This document shows positions 1 through 11,600 of a stretch of 64,000 nucleotides of DNA, one piece after another. The first letter of the stretch is position 1. Each line of letters begins with the position of its first letter. The translations under genes and the position numbers were made by a program. Location: the NCBI GenBank assembly GCA_030770545.1, contig CM061106.1, positions 8,226,001-8,290,000 of the forward strand. The letters are read 5' to 3'. The notes under the pieces are model-generated. The model ran no database searches. It was given only the letters and a program-made list of their open reading frames with translations, and was not told the DNA's origin. This stretch comes from Macropodus opercularis (Eukaryota; Chordata; Actinopteri; Anabantiformes; Osphronemidae).

Positions 1-660
1 TGTCTTCATGTAGAAGTTTTATACAGAGAAAACCAGAAACAGCTGTTCAACAGCTCAGCACTGATTCTGTAGCAAAGATGAACGAGACACAGATCAGAAC
101 AGACTCCAATCACCTGGCTTTAACAAAATAGATATGATTTATATAAACATCATAAAGTAATTAAAAAGAAACAAGGCAAAGAAATAAAATATATTTAATA
201 TGTAAATGGGTTTAAAACCGAACAAACTACTGAGCTAAGAAAAACAAAAACTTAATGACCAGATGTAACAACAACCCGTCAGTCAAACTTGAAATGTTTT
301 TAATTGAGGTGGAGAAAACAATACTGACAACAATCAATGCGACACAAACCATTTAAAGAGCAGCAGAGTCCAACCTCCATGACGTCACAGCAGGACGGTT
401 GTAGAGACGGACACAGTTTAGCTGCAGCTCAGAACTGGCAGCAGACATGTAACAGTACAAACATGGAGTCAAGAGCTTTTACATGAACTACACTCAAAAG
501 CTGAGAACAAGCGTCACACGATCAGAAAAGCAAAAAAGAAAAAGTACAAACACTACACTAAATAATGGAGGCTGTCAAAGTGCAGACAGCAGCGAGTTAG
601 AAACGTTTTATTAGGTAAAGCTGTAGATTCTATTCATCATGATTTAGTTTTCATTCTTAA
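1..660. other. No gene recognised
   Basis: AT-rich sequence without a convincing exon, RNA gene or named repeat on either strand. It lies just upstream of the decayed Ig-domain gene and could include its former 5' flank, but nothing in the sequence proves that. Confidence 0.4.
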
Positions 661-679
661 TTCTTGTCTCAGGGAGAAG

Positions 680-1625
680 ATGATCTTCAGGATCCTGCTG
701 CTCATCAGCTTCATCTCATGCGTCTCTGGTTCGTTTTATATTTTAGTGATTTTCAGCTGTTGCTGATGATTGTGTCAGGCAGAGCAGAACCACAACATCA
801 CACTGGAGCAGACCTTCACAACCAAACCTGACACGTCCAGTCTCCATCTACCGTCACACTGAGACTTCAATGGCTGCTTAAACACCATCAGACTGATGAT
901 GGAGCTGAACAGGTTCATCACCAATAGTCCAGTTTACACTATGGACAGAGTTACTCAGGTTCACAACATGAGGAAACTAAACCACTGTTTACTGTTGACA
1001 CTATTCACATTCAGCGTTGATCAGAATCAACTCAGAGGGAATCTGGTCTAAATTATTCACACTTTCTCCCAGTACTTGGTTCCTTTAAAGACCAGTTTAG
1101 AATCTTCTACTTTACAGCTAAAGCCAAACCAGACCTGTTAAATGACAGGTCAACAGCCTCAATGAGTTTCAGACTTTCAACAACTGAACATCTGCTGTTG
1201 CTGAATCTTTACATGTTGCCTAAACCAGACCTGATATTTGATGATAATTATAATAAGACTCAGCAACATGGGTTCACATGTTAAAGTTGTGGTTCTGCTC
1301 CACAGGATCATTAGTAGTGAACGTGACCCAGACCTACTATCAGGCAGAGCAGAACCTCAACATCACACTGGACTGAACCTTCACAACCAAACCTGACACG
1401 TCCATCACCTCAGTCTACATCTACTGTGACCTGTTAACTGGTCTCAGAGGCTCAGTCCTGGTTCGTCTCCATGAAGGCGTCGAGGTCTCAGAGTCTCAGG
1501 ATCAACAGTTTTCAGGACGAGTCCAGTTCAAAGAAGAGAAGGACGAACCAGACGTCAACTGTCCAGACTCAGGACTGATGACTCTGGACTGTAGGAGTCA
1601 GAACATGTGATGGTTGGAACGTTGG
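680..1625 (+). pseudogene. Decayed Ig V-set immune receptor (PD-L1/butyrophilin-like fish family)
   Basis: A signal-peptide exon starts at 680 (MIFRILLLISFISCVSG) and ends in phase 1 at 728. A V-set exon follows the acceptor at about 1304 and also reads in phase 1 (SLVVNVTQTYYQAEQNLNIT, then SVYIYCDLLTG and GVEVSESQD..FSGRVQF). In fish this combination is typical of the multicopy B7/butyrophilin-like receptors, single-pass surface proteins with Ig domains. The V-set reads into TGA where the family has a tryptophan (about 1374), loses its second half, and ends in more stops near 1608. A second partial copy of the same V-set start lies at about 775-860, also with stops, so a duplicated exon has decayed too. 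No transmembrane exon is seen. Pseudogene status is secure; the exact subfamily is inference. Confidence 0.7.
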
Positions 1626-1639
1626 CAGATTTAGACTCA

Positions 1640-2330
1640 ACGTCACCTTCTCTCCTGCTTCTTCAGCTTGTCCTCCATCACTTCTCCGCCTGCGTCCAGT
1701 CAGAAAGTTGCTGAGCTGCAGGAAAGCGTCTCCTTCCTCCACCAGACTGGAGGAGCAGAGCGGATCATCGCCGCCATGCTGGCAGGGCTCTGCTGCAGCT
1801 AACAGCCAGGCTACCGGTGGAACCTGATGACCCGGTGCCGTGGATCAGTCCAGGTGGGTCTCCGCCGGAGGAAGAACGGACCCGTGCTGGAGCAAAGCCC
1901 GACCAGCTGGATCCGCACACGACCAGGAGTCAGAGGAAGCCGGTAGCGGAGAACTGCTCCACGTCCGCTGGGTCGGTTCCTTTGCCAGCCGCTCGCCCTG
2001 CTCCTCTGCGGGAGGCCGTGACTCTCTGCTTCCCTCCACGACTGGCTGCTCCCGGACCCGGTTCATCTGCGGGGCGTGTTCCTGGCCCCCGACGCTCTCC
2101 GCCACCCGGGAGCGTCTCCACCGGTTCCCCACGGCTGCCACCTCCGCAGAGCCCGACCTCTCAGCCGGTGTCCTCCGCACACGCCTCCGGTTCTCGACGC
2201 CCTCAGTGGAGACTCCGTCATTAGAGCCGTGAATCAGAATCTGCAGCAGCCTCGTGTTTTCCTGGAGCCGCCGTCAACCACAAGCAGCAGAAATCCACGA
2301 TAACAACGGAGGTGATTCACGTGGACAAAC
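1640..2330. other. GC-rich block with open frames, unrecognised
   Basis: This stretch is much richer in G+C and CpG than its surroundings and is open in several frames on both strands for 60-135 codons (for example 1817-2224 and 1840-2232 on plus, 1845-2180 on minus). Several overlapping open frames are what GC-rich DNA gives by chance, and none shows a domain I recognise. It could be a CpG island, or an old coding fragment with indels (a readable stretch ends SGDSVIRAVNQNLQQ near 2250). No splice sites clearly bound it. Confidence 0.3.
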
Positions 2331-2779
2331 GACGTCCCTGAAAGCAGCAGAGTGACCTTTAACCTCCGGTCCGGGCGAGAAGTGAGGAAACAACTTCACA
2401 CGTCAGGTACAAAACAGGGAAACGAGAAACTCACGAAAACAGAGATGCAGGTATATTCTCAGATACTGGAGATTCCAGCGAATGTCGCAAATGTGACATG
2501 AGCGACGACCCGACACTGTGGTGTCAGTTAAAAGCAGCTTGAATGGACAAGCAGCGAACGAGGCGCAGATGAAAACAATCATACAATCAGGTGAAGCTGG
2601 TAGAAGTCGGGGTAGAGAATCCGGAGGGTTCTTCACAATAAAGGTTTAGACCGGAAGTCAGGTTGCGGATCATGACGCTCCTATAATATGTGCATGTGTT
2701 TAAGGCCACCAAAGCGTTTCTCTTATTTCATCTCACATTTCTCTGACTTCTTGTCTATCATACGCTCTGGATTAGACAA

Positions 2780-3045
2780 AATTGTTATTGTAGGTGATTT
2801 TAATCAGCGCCAGAGTTTTTGAATGTTCTGAACTGGATGGATCATATACAGCATGTTGTGGAACCAACACACAACAAAGGACCCACATTAGACCTGGTTT
2901 TAACTTTTGTTCTGTCTGCTCACATTTGATCAGTCATGGTTGTCGGCATCTCTGATAATTTTTGTGTATTGTTTTACCGTCAGTGTTTTTAAACCATCTA
3001 TTTCAGTAGAACCGAGAATTAGGAAGCGTTATATCTGCTGACGTG
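2780..3045 (+). mobile_element. Non-LTR retrotransposon endonuclease relic
   Basis: Translation gives KIVIVGDFN, then a damaged stretch resembling the apurinic-endonuclease region of fish L2/CR1-type LINEs (GDFN box, QHVVEPTHNKG-like region, then a Leu-Asp-Leu-Val-like segment). Stops and indels break every frame. It is a short dead fragment with no 3' tail or target duplication visible. Confidence 0.6.
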
Positions 3046-3364
3046 GCTGCAGTATTGTATAGAAAGTGCTATAAATAAAAATAAAAATGTAAAAACCACA
3101 ACCTCTCTGGTCTTTTTCTAGCTATAAACCAACATTTCTTTTTCTGTTCTTTCTATTCATTTACACACATTTGATGTCAACACTATCGTCTGTAGTTTCC
3201 TGGATCACCCACATTGTTCCCTGGCTTCCTGTTTGGGACAATAACAGCTTCCTTCCCCTCCTCCTGTGCTGTTGGACAGTTCTAATAGTCTCTAGCCCAG
3301 TGTCTCTGACATGTTGTAACAGACTGTAGCTTTACCATCTATTCCTGTGTCCTTGTTTTGAACA

Positions 3365-3720
3365 GAGCTCTTCCATAGTGTACATTTCATTCTCTTCCTC
3401 TGGTTCATCCTCTTTCCTTTGTGTGACATCCTCTCGTTCTATTTCTCTTCTTCTGTCTCTTCCTTCGTCTGGGACGTTGTCTATGAATCAACACAAACTT
3501 CTCAGCCATCACTTCTGCTTTTCAGTATTTGCAGCCTCTTTCCTCTCTCCATCCTTTAGAGCTGGGTGGTTCTACCTCCTCCATTCTTTTATCATACACC
3601 TCATATCATTCATCTGTGTGTCTCTTCCTTTTGTGTCTCTCCAGTACATAGGCTTGTTCATTCAACTCGTCCCTTACTTCCTCCTGTTTTAAACCGTTCA
3701 TGTGATGATGATTAATTGAT
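3365..3720. other. Pyrimidine-rich spacer, no gene recognised
   Basis: Strongly T/C-rich on plus; an open frame of about 100 codons (3378-3692) is low-complexity Ser/Leu/Phe and is explained by composition. No splice signals or domain support it. Confidence 0.4.
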
Positions 3721-3774
3721 GCCTTTACAATAACCTGATAACCACCACAGGCTCCACTTCACCCGTGGGAGGGG

Positions 3775-4236
3775 CCATCTGCTCCATGGTGGAGGGGGCA
3801 TGTTGGCTTTGCAGGGACATTCATCAGCTCAATGGTCCTGGTTGCAGTGGATGCTCACTCAAAGTGGCCAGAGGTGATACTGATGAAGTCAACCACCTCA
3901 GAAAAGACAGTGGCTGCTCTTAGGTCCATCTTTTCCAGGAGCAACGTGTCTGAACAAACTGTGAGTGACAATGGACGACACTTCATGTTGGAGGAGTTTA
4001 CTTCCTGTATGACTCAAAAGTGTATCAAACATTTCAGGTCTGCACCCATCACCCAGCAGAGGTTAGTTCAAACCTTTCAGACTCCATTAAAGCTGTGGAC
4101 AAGGCTCACATGTCCCTCCAACACAAGGTGGACAGTTTCCTTATCCGCTACAGGAAAGCAGGACATGCTGCCACCAACCAAACGCCTGCGATGTTGTTTC
4201 TGCATCCAAACCTCAGGTCTCACGTTGATCTTCTGA
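3775..4236 (+). mobile_element. Ty3/gypsy integrase core relic
   Basis: The frame from 3832 reads VLVAVDAHSKWPEV, then VSDNGRHF and EEF, matching the first two catalytic aspartate regions of a gypsy-type integrase. The frame then slips near 4050, where the third region (the usual HP.SNG..ER box) should be, and the C-terminal half continues in another frame to about 4313. No LTRs are nearby. The 3' part lies inside inverted-duplication arm A, so the relic predates that duplication. Confidence 0.7.
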
Positions 4237-4385
4237 AACCACATTTGCTGAGGGAGGTTCACAACAAACAGTTCATCCAGAGAGATGTTAGACACAACAG
4301 AACTAATGACTAGGACATGGTCAGAGTTATATGATTGAGTGATGTGTAGAATAACCTGTGCTGTCTGAAAACATAAAGTGTTTCT

Positions 4386-4468
4386 ACCAGGATGGCTGAG
4401 TGGTGAAGGCGTTGGACTTAAGATCCAATGGATGTTAGTCCTCGTGGGTTCGATCCCCACTCCTGGTA
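4386..4468 (+). tRNA. trnL-UAA: tRNA-Leu (anticodon TAA)
   Basis: An 83-nt gene starting ACCAGGATGG and ending CTCCTGGTA forms a complete acceptor stem (ACCAGGA with TCCTGGT). The anticodon loop reads CTTAAGA, giving UAA. The long variable arm of a class II tRNA and a T-arm with GGTTCGATCC are present, and no intron is seen. The D-arm reads GGCTGAGTGGTGAAGG, slightly off the vertebrate norm. A second, minus-strand copy lies in arm B. Confidence 0.92.
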
Positions 4469-5099
4469 ATGTTTCCATTAAAAGTTGTGTTTATTAATTA
4501 ATGACTCAACTGGGATTTGTTGGTTTTCTATGTAGTCGTATAGTTGAATTCTGCATAGTCTTAAACCTTGTAATGTGCCATTATTCAGTTGACTCTATAT
4601 AAATAAACTGAATTGAACTTAACCATTTGAAGACACACACCACAGGACAAGTCAGCTGGGTTTCCATGGTAACCATCAGTGACCTCTGACCTTTATGTTA
4701 AAGCGAAGCAGGTTGGAGCCATTTGACAGAATATTTGTGAGTGAAAATCAAGCTTGTTATCTATGAGGAAGTAAACAGGTCAATACATTTAGAGCCAACG
4801 TTTGTAAAACCAGGACACGTCCACTGCTCTAAACACAACATTGACTAAGTTAATTATTGTCTAAGGCTTTTTGTTTATCAGTCAACAACGAATGAGGCTC
4901 ATTTCATAGGACGATCATTTATTATAGTCAGCTTTGCTGAGATCAGTTGAGTCTGACATAGTTTGTGCAGTGACTTTCATTGTGTGGATGGATTGTTTCT
5001 TCCTAATACATGTTCACTTTTTTAGCAACACCTGAAATGTGGTAATAATGTAGATATTAAACCTGCTAATTCTAAAACCGTGGGGTCAATGACCTCATT

Positions 5100-5135
5100 A
5101 CTTTATATTATACATTCTATTCTATTCTATTCATT
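5100..5135. repeat. Short TTCTA microsatellite
   Basis: The run TATACATTCTATTCTATTCTATTC is a brief TTCTA repeat inside arm A. The mirrored site in arm B (about 39085-39100) has fewer units, so the repeat length changed after duplication. Confidence 0.6.
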
Positions 5136-5337
5136 CATTATCTACATCCCAGTTCCACCACCTCCACTTCAGAAGCAGGAGTTTATTCAGTCTTTGTAGC
5201 TGGTTGGAAGATGTAACATAGATCTACATCCAGATGTTCATGCAGTAGATGAGAACTAGGCCTTCACTGACTGGACTGTAATGATATTTCACAAAAATCA
5301 AACCTGTAATGGAACCAGGGGATCAGAGAAATCAGAC

Positions 5338-5388
5338 GACTCTATTGGGTTTTCCCTGCGCAGGTTTGAATCCTGCCTCATACGTAAC
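5338..5388 (+). pseudogene. 3'-half tRNA-Ser relic
   Basis: The stretch CGACTCTATTGGGTTTTCCC, then TGCGCAGGTTTGAATCCTGC, matches the variable and T arms of the intact tRNA-Ser 190 bp downstream, but the D-arm and 5' acceptor strand are missing. The mirrored relic is present in arm B near 37948-37985, so it predates the duplication. Confidence 0.75.
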
Positions 5389-5526
5389 TTTTAGTGATGC
5401 TTTACTTTAATTATTCTCTTGTTGGTTCCTTTTGTGGTTAGTAAATGAGTTTCGTGATTGTAAATTTCTTGCGCACATTACTCACTGGCCCATCTTACCT
5501 CAGAACACTGATGCGTCTCTTTTAAG

Positions 5527-5608
5527 GTAGTTGTGGCCGAGTGGTTAAGGCGATGGACTCGAATTCCATTGGGGTTTCCCCGCGCAGGTTCGAATCCTGC
5601 CATCTACG
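5527..5608 (+). tRNA. trnS-CGA: tRNA-Ser (anticodon CGA)
   Basis: An 82-nt class II tRNA. The anticodon loop reads ACTCGAATT, giving CGA, which decodes UCG serine. The D-arm GGCCGAGTGGTTAAGG, the long variable arm TTGGGGTTTCCCCGCG and the T-arm GGTTCGAATCC are canonical. The acceptor stem GTAGTTG with CATCTAC has one U-U mismatch at the fifth pair, unusual for a healthy gene. A T-run for polymerase III termination follows within 10 bases (CAGTTTTTAG). Confidence 0.88.
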
Positions 5609-5679
5609 CAGTTTTTAGTGATGCTAGGAGACGTCTTGTAGCATGTACACAGATGCAGAGTCATGTTGGCGTCTACTGT

Positions 5680-5764
5680 ATAATAATGTTGTGGCATCTA
5701 TAATAAATGTTGTGGCCTCTATAATAAATGTTGTGGCCTCTATAATAAATGTTGTGGCCTCTAG
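5680..5764 (+). repeat. 21-bp tandem repeat, about 4 units
   Basis: The unit ATAATAAATGTTGTGGCCTCT is repeated about four times; the first unit carries GGCATCT. It begins just outside the end of arm A and is absent beyond the mirrored end of arm B. Confidence 0.85.
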
Positions 5765-5924
5765 GACAGAGGACTAGTCATGAAGGAGAAATGCAGCATA
5801 TGGGACAGTGCGTACGCACTGTGCAGTGACGGCACCATATGCTGTGTATGTTCAGAGAAATAATGAAGGTGTGGTCAAACACTTGTTTATTTATAATAAT
5901 TCTTGAGTTTTTCATCTTATATTA

Positions 5925-6195
5925 TACTCTGGTGGTGGTGGTGGTTAGCTCTGTTGCTTCACAGTGAGAAGGTCCTAGGTTTGATTCCCGGAGGCCTTTC
6001 TGTGTGGAGTCTGCATGTTCTCCCTGTGTCTGTGTGGGTTCTCTCTGGGGTCTCCGGCTTCCTCCTACAGTCCAAAGACCTGCAGTTAGGCTGATTGGGG
6101 AAAACTCTAAATTACCCGTAGGCGTGACTCTCGCCCATAGACAGCTGGGACAGGCTGCAGCACACCCACGAAGAAGCAGTAGAAAATGACTGACT
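5925..6195 (+). repeat. Common teleost dispersed repeat (tRNA-like head)
   Basis: A (GGT)n run leads into a tract with a tRNA-like B box (GGTTTGATTCCCGGAGG), then GTGGAGTCTGCATGTTCTCC and CCTCCTACAGTCCAAAGACC, and ends CGCCCATAGACAGCTGGGAC plus a CTGA-rich tail. This block is very widespread in fish genomes. A partial copy of its 3' half lies at about 50575-50690. Open frames across it are incidental. Confidence 0.75.
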
Positions 6196-6199
6196 GACT

Positions 6200-8520
6200 C
6201 ACCAGTTACTCTCCTATTGTGGATATGAGATGAATCCTGAATCCCACAGCAAGGTTCAAGGTTCACCCACGTAAGACATTTAAACATAGTTGCAGTACTT
6301 TTCATCGTAAAACATTTTGGCAGTTTTAGAGACGAATCTCTTGTCTATGGGTTGTTTGTACCAGACTGAAATGAATCAAAGATGCACATTAGACAAATGT
6401 TGGCTGGTACCTAACAAATACCACTGTCAAGGTGTTGATCCTCACCCATGGAGCCGCTCCAGGTCCAGTCCCTCCCTGTGTCCATACACAGACACCTGCT
6501 GTCATCTCGTCTGTCTTAGGTGCCTCCACTTTGCAACGTCGTGTGGAGAAGGGTGATTGGTAGTTCAGTCCTCCGTGTCAGTCATCTTGGCCACATTATT
6601 GACATTTGGTCATTTTGTTGTCTCAATTTAAATGTTCTTTATGTTTTATTTACATAAATTCAACGCAGCCATTAAAAGCTATCCTGTCTACTTACAGGTC
6701 CTTTTTTGGTTTCCTCTACCTGTCATAGAAGCTTTGGTTTTCTGGGAACCCGGCGCCAGCTCGCTTCTTTTTGACAGTGGCTGGGGGAAGACGACTTCTA
6801 AGAACTCTGCAAAGTCCTCCCTCACATCGCAGAGTCAATGCTGGAGTCTCTTCCTCTCTTCTGGCCACTCTCTCTGAAGTATATGACGCTACTTGGGTGG
6901 AGACGGTTTTGTCCAATAATCACTCTTCACATATGAATAACTGTCACACCTCAATAAAACAAAACAGACACATCTAGGAAAGAGTCTAATGCTATATTCT
7001 GTGCAGACAGAACTCAGTCCTTCCCTCCACGGCTGCTGGCCTCTGGAAATGTCCCAGAATGAGGAAGGCTTCTTGGGGGTTAGCAGATCTGCTCAGCATC
7101 TCTCTTGGTGTCATGCAACACTCTCTGAGTCTTCCCTCAAGGAAACATTGACGCCTAGAATCACAAAAAAGTGAATCAGATTTTGTATCTTATGCAGCTG
7201 CCAGAACAGCAGAGTCACTGTCGAAGACTTCACGCACAGCCGTCCTGTGGCTTGTGGCACGTGAGGCAGTGAACGAGACGGCGACGCTTCAGCTGTGAAA
7301 AAAAGAAGACACAAATGTAGAACATTGTCTCTGCTCATCATCACTGCTCACGTGAAGCTGATCTGCTGCGAAAAGATTTTCAGATTTTAACGTCCATGTC
7401 AACTCCATTAACGTTGACTTGTTGGTGCGTCAGCTGTGGCTCAGGAGCAGAGCAGACGTTCACCAGTTGTTGGACCAGATGTTTGAGTCTCTGTCACATG
7501 GTACATTTTTATTTACTGTAAAAACACACATGCAGCATCAACACAGGTGCTTCATTAGGTCACGACTCCTTGATTGAGAATATTTATGTAGCATCCTTGT
7601 TGCTTAACAGCTCAGCAACTAGTAGGTAGATTTGTGTGAAACAGATAAAATCATTAATAACATGGGTAAAAAACTAAGCTGCTGATTTCACAGTTGTGAC
7701 AATCTGTCGTTTGGTTTGGTCCAGAGTCCAGGGGTCAAAGAGCTGGAGACGAGCCTCAGCCGATCTGCTCTGATTGGACAGATAGTGGTGACATCATTCC
7801 AGTGTCTAGTCCCACATTTAGTCTTTGTTTAAAATGTTCTGTTACTGTTTGTGTTGTGAAATCAATGGATGTGACCCTGACCTACAGCCCTGAAACGTAT
7901 GGTACCACAATAAACTGACTGTCTGCAGAAACCTCCATCACTCAGACCCGGAGCCGACCCACTAAGAGCAGAACCGAGTTCAGACACACTCAGCAGAACT
8001 GGGAGTGACTCCACTTTGCTCTGCATTTACAGATGGATCAGGAAGCAGCAGGCTGATGGAGAAGACTGACAGAGAGGAACTATAGGAAAGACAAAACCCT
8101 ACAAACACAAAGCAGCTCTGTGAGGAAATGAAACCGTTTAAAAGTTGGACCCTCCTGCAGCGTAAAGAGCAGAGCTTCCCTGGCTGCTCTCTCCCAGTCT
8201 CTCAGCTCTGTCACGTTCACTAGCACCGCTGCCTTTGAGCAAACACACTGAGCTGAACTGTAACGTTATCACTGAGGGAAGATGAACCAGCGACGAAGAG
8301 CAGAGCGATGAACAGCTGATTAAAACACACACAGGGACTCGCTGACACAAACAGCCTGTTACTGAATCCTAATCACACCTGGAGGTCCGTGAACGCAACA
8401 GAACAACAGTTAAAATGGAAAATAAATCTGTGCCAATTATTAGAATATGAATATTGGTTTTATCCTCTCAAAGAAAACAACAAACGCGTCCCTGGACAAA
8501 TGAAATCAGTCAATAAAGGG
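6200..8520. other. Intergenic, no gene recognised
   Basis: I see no exon with convincing borders or a recognisable protein on either strand. Short open frames of 60-90 codons overlap each other on both strands in the 6630-7340 part and look incidental. Confidence 0.4.
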
Positions 8521-8529
8521 TAAATAACG

Positions 8530-8672
8530 CCTGATAGTTATCGCGAGATTCACGCGTGAGATCACGGGACTATTTGAGTGGTCGCGCGGTTTTGTAAGAT
8601 CTGGTTTCTTTGTGTCGCCTCGTGGTTACAGTCAGAGCCGAGACCTGTTGGATTTTAGCGATCAGGACCAAA
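8530..8672 (+). promoter_or_regulatory. CpG-rich promoter/5' UTR of ZF1 with a CGCG element
   Basis: A CpG-dense stretch ends at the ZF1 start codon. At 8541-8548 it contains TCGCGAGA, the CGCG-type core-promoter motif common in TATA-less vertebrate promoters, followed by ACGCGTGAG and GTCGCGCGG. No TATA box is seen. The transcription start itself cannot be read from sequence. Confidence 0.5.
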
Positions 8673-11600
8673 ATGGATCAGCACCAGGTGGAAGTGAAAA
8701 CACAGGACGTGGACGTTAATCAAGACCAGTTGAAGAGCGACACGGAGCAGGACCCGAGTTTAACCGAGCAGGACCGATCCACTAGAATGAAGGAGCAGCA
8801 GGACAACGACCACGATGGAGCCACAGACCAACAGGTCGGTGCTGATCAGTTCACCGCTAAAAGCGGCTCATAGCGACACTAAAAGCCTGAACATGAGCCT
8901 CAGGCTCCGTCTGTCACCAGAACAAAGTGACTGCGGTCAAACCAGTCGTCGTTCGCTCATCCGTCGTTAAGACGCGCTTTGAAATTCTCGTGCGCCCGTA
9001 TTCTACGGTTTACAGCAGATCATTAAACGCGATAGAAACTACTTTCTGTTATTCATAATAAGACGTCTGATCTGCTCTAATTACACATTACTGCAAAAAT
9101 AAATATGAATACACACGACAAAGCTGTCTCCTCACAAAGAGCCGTGTAGTTTTACTGCATGGTTTATGATTTATTAGTACTTAAATATGGCATTTCATAA
9201 TTAAAATACAGTCAAAGTTGTCAACTTTGATGTTGAATAAAATGATTTAGGTGCATAATGCCAGGCTCAGACTAATATCTCCCTGTTCTACAGGTACTGT
9301 ACTCTCACCTCACAAAGAACCATGTAGAACCATGTAGAACACAAACTAGGAGAGAAAAATAAACTGACATTAATAGATAACAGACCTAACACTGGCCTAA
9401 CAGTCAGGGCTGTGTGAGTACAGTTAGTAGGTAGTTATGATGACTCGTCTAACGTAAAAACACTTGACACACTTCATATAATTGTATTTCACCTGGCACA
9501 TACGACTAAAGTGATACCAAACCGGGTCGACTCCCAGAATTCAATTCTGGTGTGTAGCTCCTAGATTATGTTTGTGTACTTAGAGCGTATTTCTATGTCC
9601 TTTACTCTCACATCTTTAGTGTTTTACAAAACAAATTTCTACTGATTCTCCTGAGTTTTACTGACCAGTAATAACTGCACTGCATTACTGTACACAATAA
9701 TAATAACGTGGTTAGAGTTACTGTACATTGCAGAGTAATACTCTTAAACCTTTAATGTCTGCTCATCATACTGTACATGTGTGGCTGATGCTACCTAGTA
9801 CTGGTCTTACTCTTTTTCTGCAGACATTGGTGAAGGATCCTCCACAAGAATAATATACTGAAAAACAAAGCTTTAATTTAAACACATATGTTCATTGTCT
9901 CAAAGAATCATTAAGTATCAGGTATTTTAAATAAAATTAACCTTAATCCAGTTGACTCCTCTGATGTTCAGAAAAGAAACAATTACCTGGTTCTCAAAGC
10001 TCAACTGCAAGACAGTACATTAATAAGTAATAGTGTGATGAGATCTTTAAATGAGTAAATCTGTAGGTGCAGCAAACCACTTTGGAAATTACTTTCCCCA
10101 AACCAAAGAATCACAGAGAATGTGCAGACACAACCATGGCCTCTATCTGTGTCTGAGTTTGGTCTGATGGAGAGAAATTTGTCTTGGTTTTTTTCATATG
10201 TTACATCAATTCTTGCTGAGATACAATTCTTAAATTAAATTGGTTTTAATTTGTTTGTTTAGTTTTTATTTGACAAGGTTAGTCTTGACATTATCTTCAT
10301 TTAGTCTTCATCCTCAGTGTGTGTTTATACTCTCTCAGTAGAGCAGAATGCTCTAGAAAGAAGTTGATACCAAGATCTCTGGAATCCGACTGTGATTACA
10401 TTGATTGATTTCTTAAATAGAGGACTAATTAAACAATAGTTTTCCTCACACATGTACTAACCTGTGTTTCTTTCAGCAACAGAATATGTATATGAAGAAC
10501 AATGTATGTCTCATTTTCTTCCATGAATTCACTTGTCTCACATGTCACCACAGGAACCGTGAGCATGCTTTAAATGGATGTTGCACAACAAGACGTAAAA
10601 TGGGAGCCTTTCATCTTCACTCCCAGACAGCGTTTTTAATACTGCAGGTGTTGGTACCTCATCCCAGCAACCTGAGTTCAACACAGATAAAGTGTCATTG
10701 GAAGTTTAGAACAGAGACAGTCTGCAATTACACGTCTGCTCTGATTGGCCTCCTCTTTAATTGTTCCTTGTAGTGTCTGACCGTCTTTCCCTGGAAGTGA
10801 ACATCTGCCTGTTGTCTCATTTTCTAATGCCACTTTGACATTAATAGGACAGACATCAAAAGTTCAGGTTCCTGAGCAGACGAGCGTTTTTCTCTGAAGC
10901 CCAAGAGACTTGACACTGTCCCTTGAAGGTAAAGCTGCAGAACAGATGAATACTTTGAATCCCTTTTAATAGAACATTTGTCCATTGGCCTGTCTCAGTT
11001 TCCTTCATTCATTTTGTGGAATGAAGAAAAATCTTTGGTGTTTGGTCAGATTATGGAAGTGTGACTTGATTCATTTATCACTGAAGATGTGGATCTAATG
11101 GTTGTTATTGTTCTGCTGAAAACCAAAATGACATTATACAGTATATACTAAGCAATTTACAAGTGTTTGGGAGCAAAGGAGCATAAATTATGATAATATT
11201 ATCTATAATTTAGAGTTTACCAATGTTGGTTATTAGCTAAATTTATCATTGATAAATTAATTAATCAATATTAGATAGCAAACTATTAAATAAATCAAAT
11301 AAATTATGGGCACCACCCTGTTTCCAGGGACCAATAATCAAGTTGTAAGCAAAGCACAGTCTCAAGTAAAAGTATTACTAGTTACACAGTATTAAATAAT
11401 ATTAGTTAATTTAGCAGTGAAGGGGAAAATTTGAGCCACAGCCGTGAGTTCAGCTAGTGTTGCAAACCATATACCAATAATCACAAACGACTAATTAAGC
11501 TATGACAACTTTATTATCTAAACAATGATGATTATTATCAACAATTATTCAAACAAGTAACATCATAACTTAATAATCAAATTTTTTTAAAAAGGGCTAA

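Larger units (their letters stand above)
4107..5655 (+). repeat. Inverted duplication arm A (pairs with 37590-40095)
   Basis: This segment recurs in reverse complement at about 37590-40095. Shared landmarks, in mirrored order, are the gypsy integrase tail, tRNA-Leu, a LINE-like 3' tail, about 700 bp of unique-looking sequence, a 3' half of tRNA-Ser, and a tRNA-Ser. Over the roughly 350 bp I compared letter by letter (about 4620-4970) the arms agree at well over 90% of positions. Arm B carries an extra segment of about 900 bp. The arms are about 32 kb apart, pointing in opposite directions, and could pair or recombine. Confidence 0.9.

Noticed and set aside
1817..2304. Overlapping open frames of 75-135 codons on both strands
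   Set aside because: They lie in a GC-rich block where stop codons are rare by composition; no domain, and three frames compete. Kept only as an unrecognised GC-rich region.
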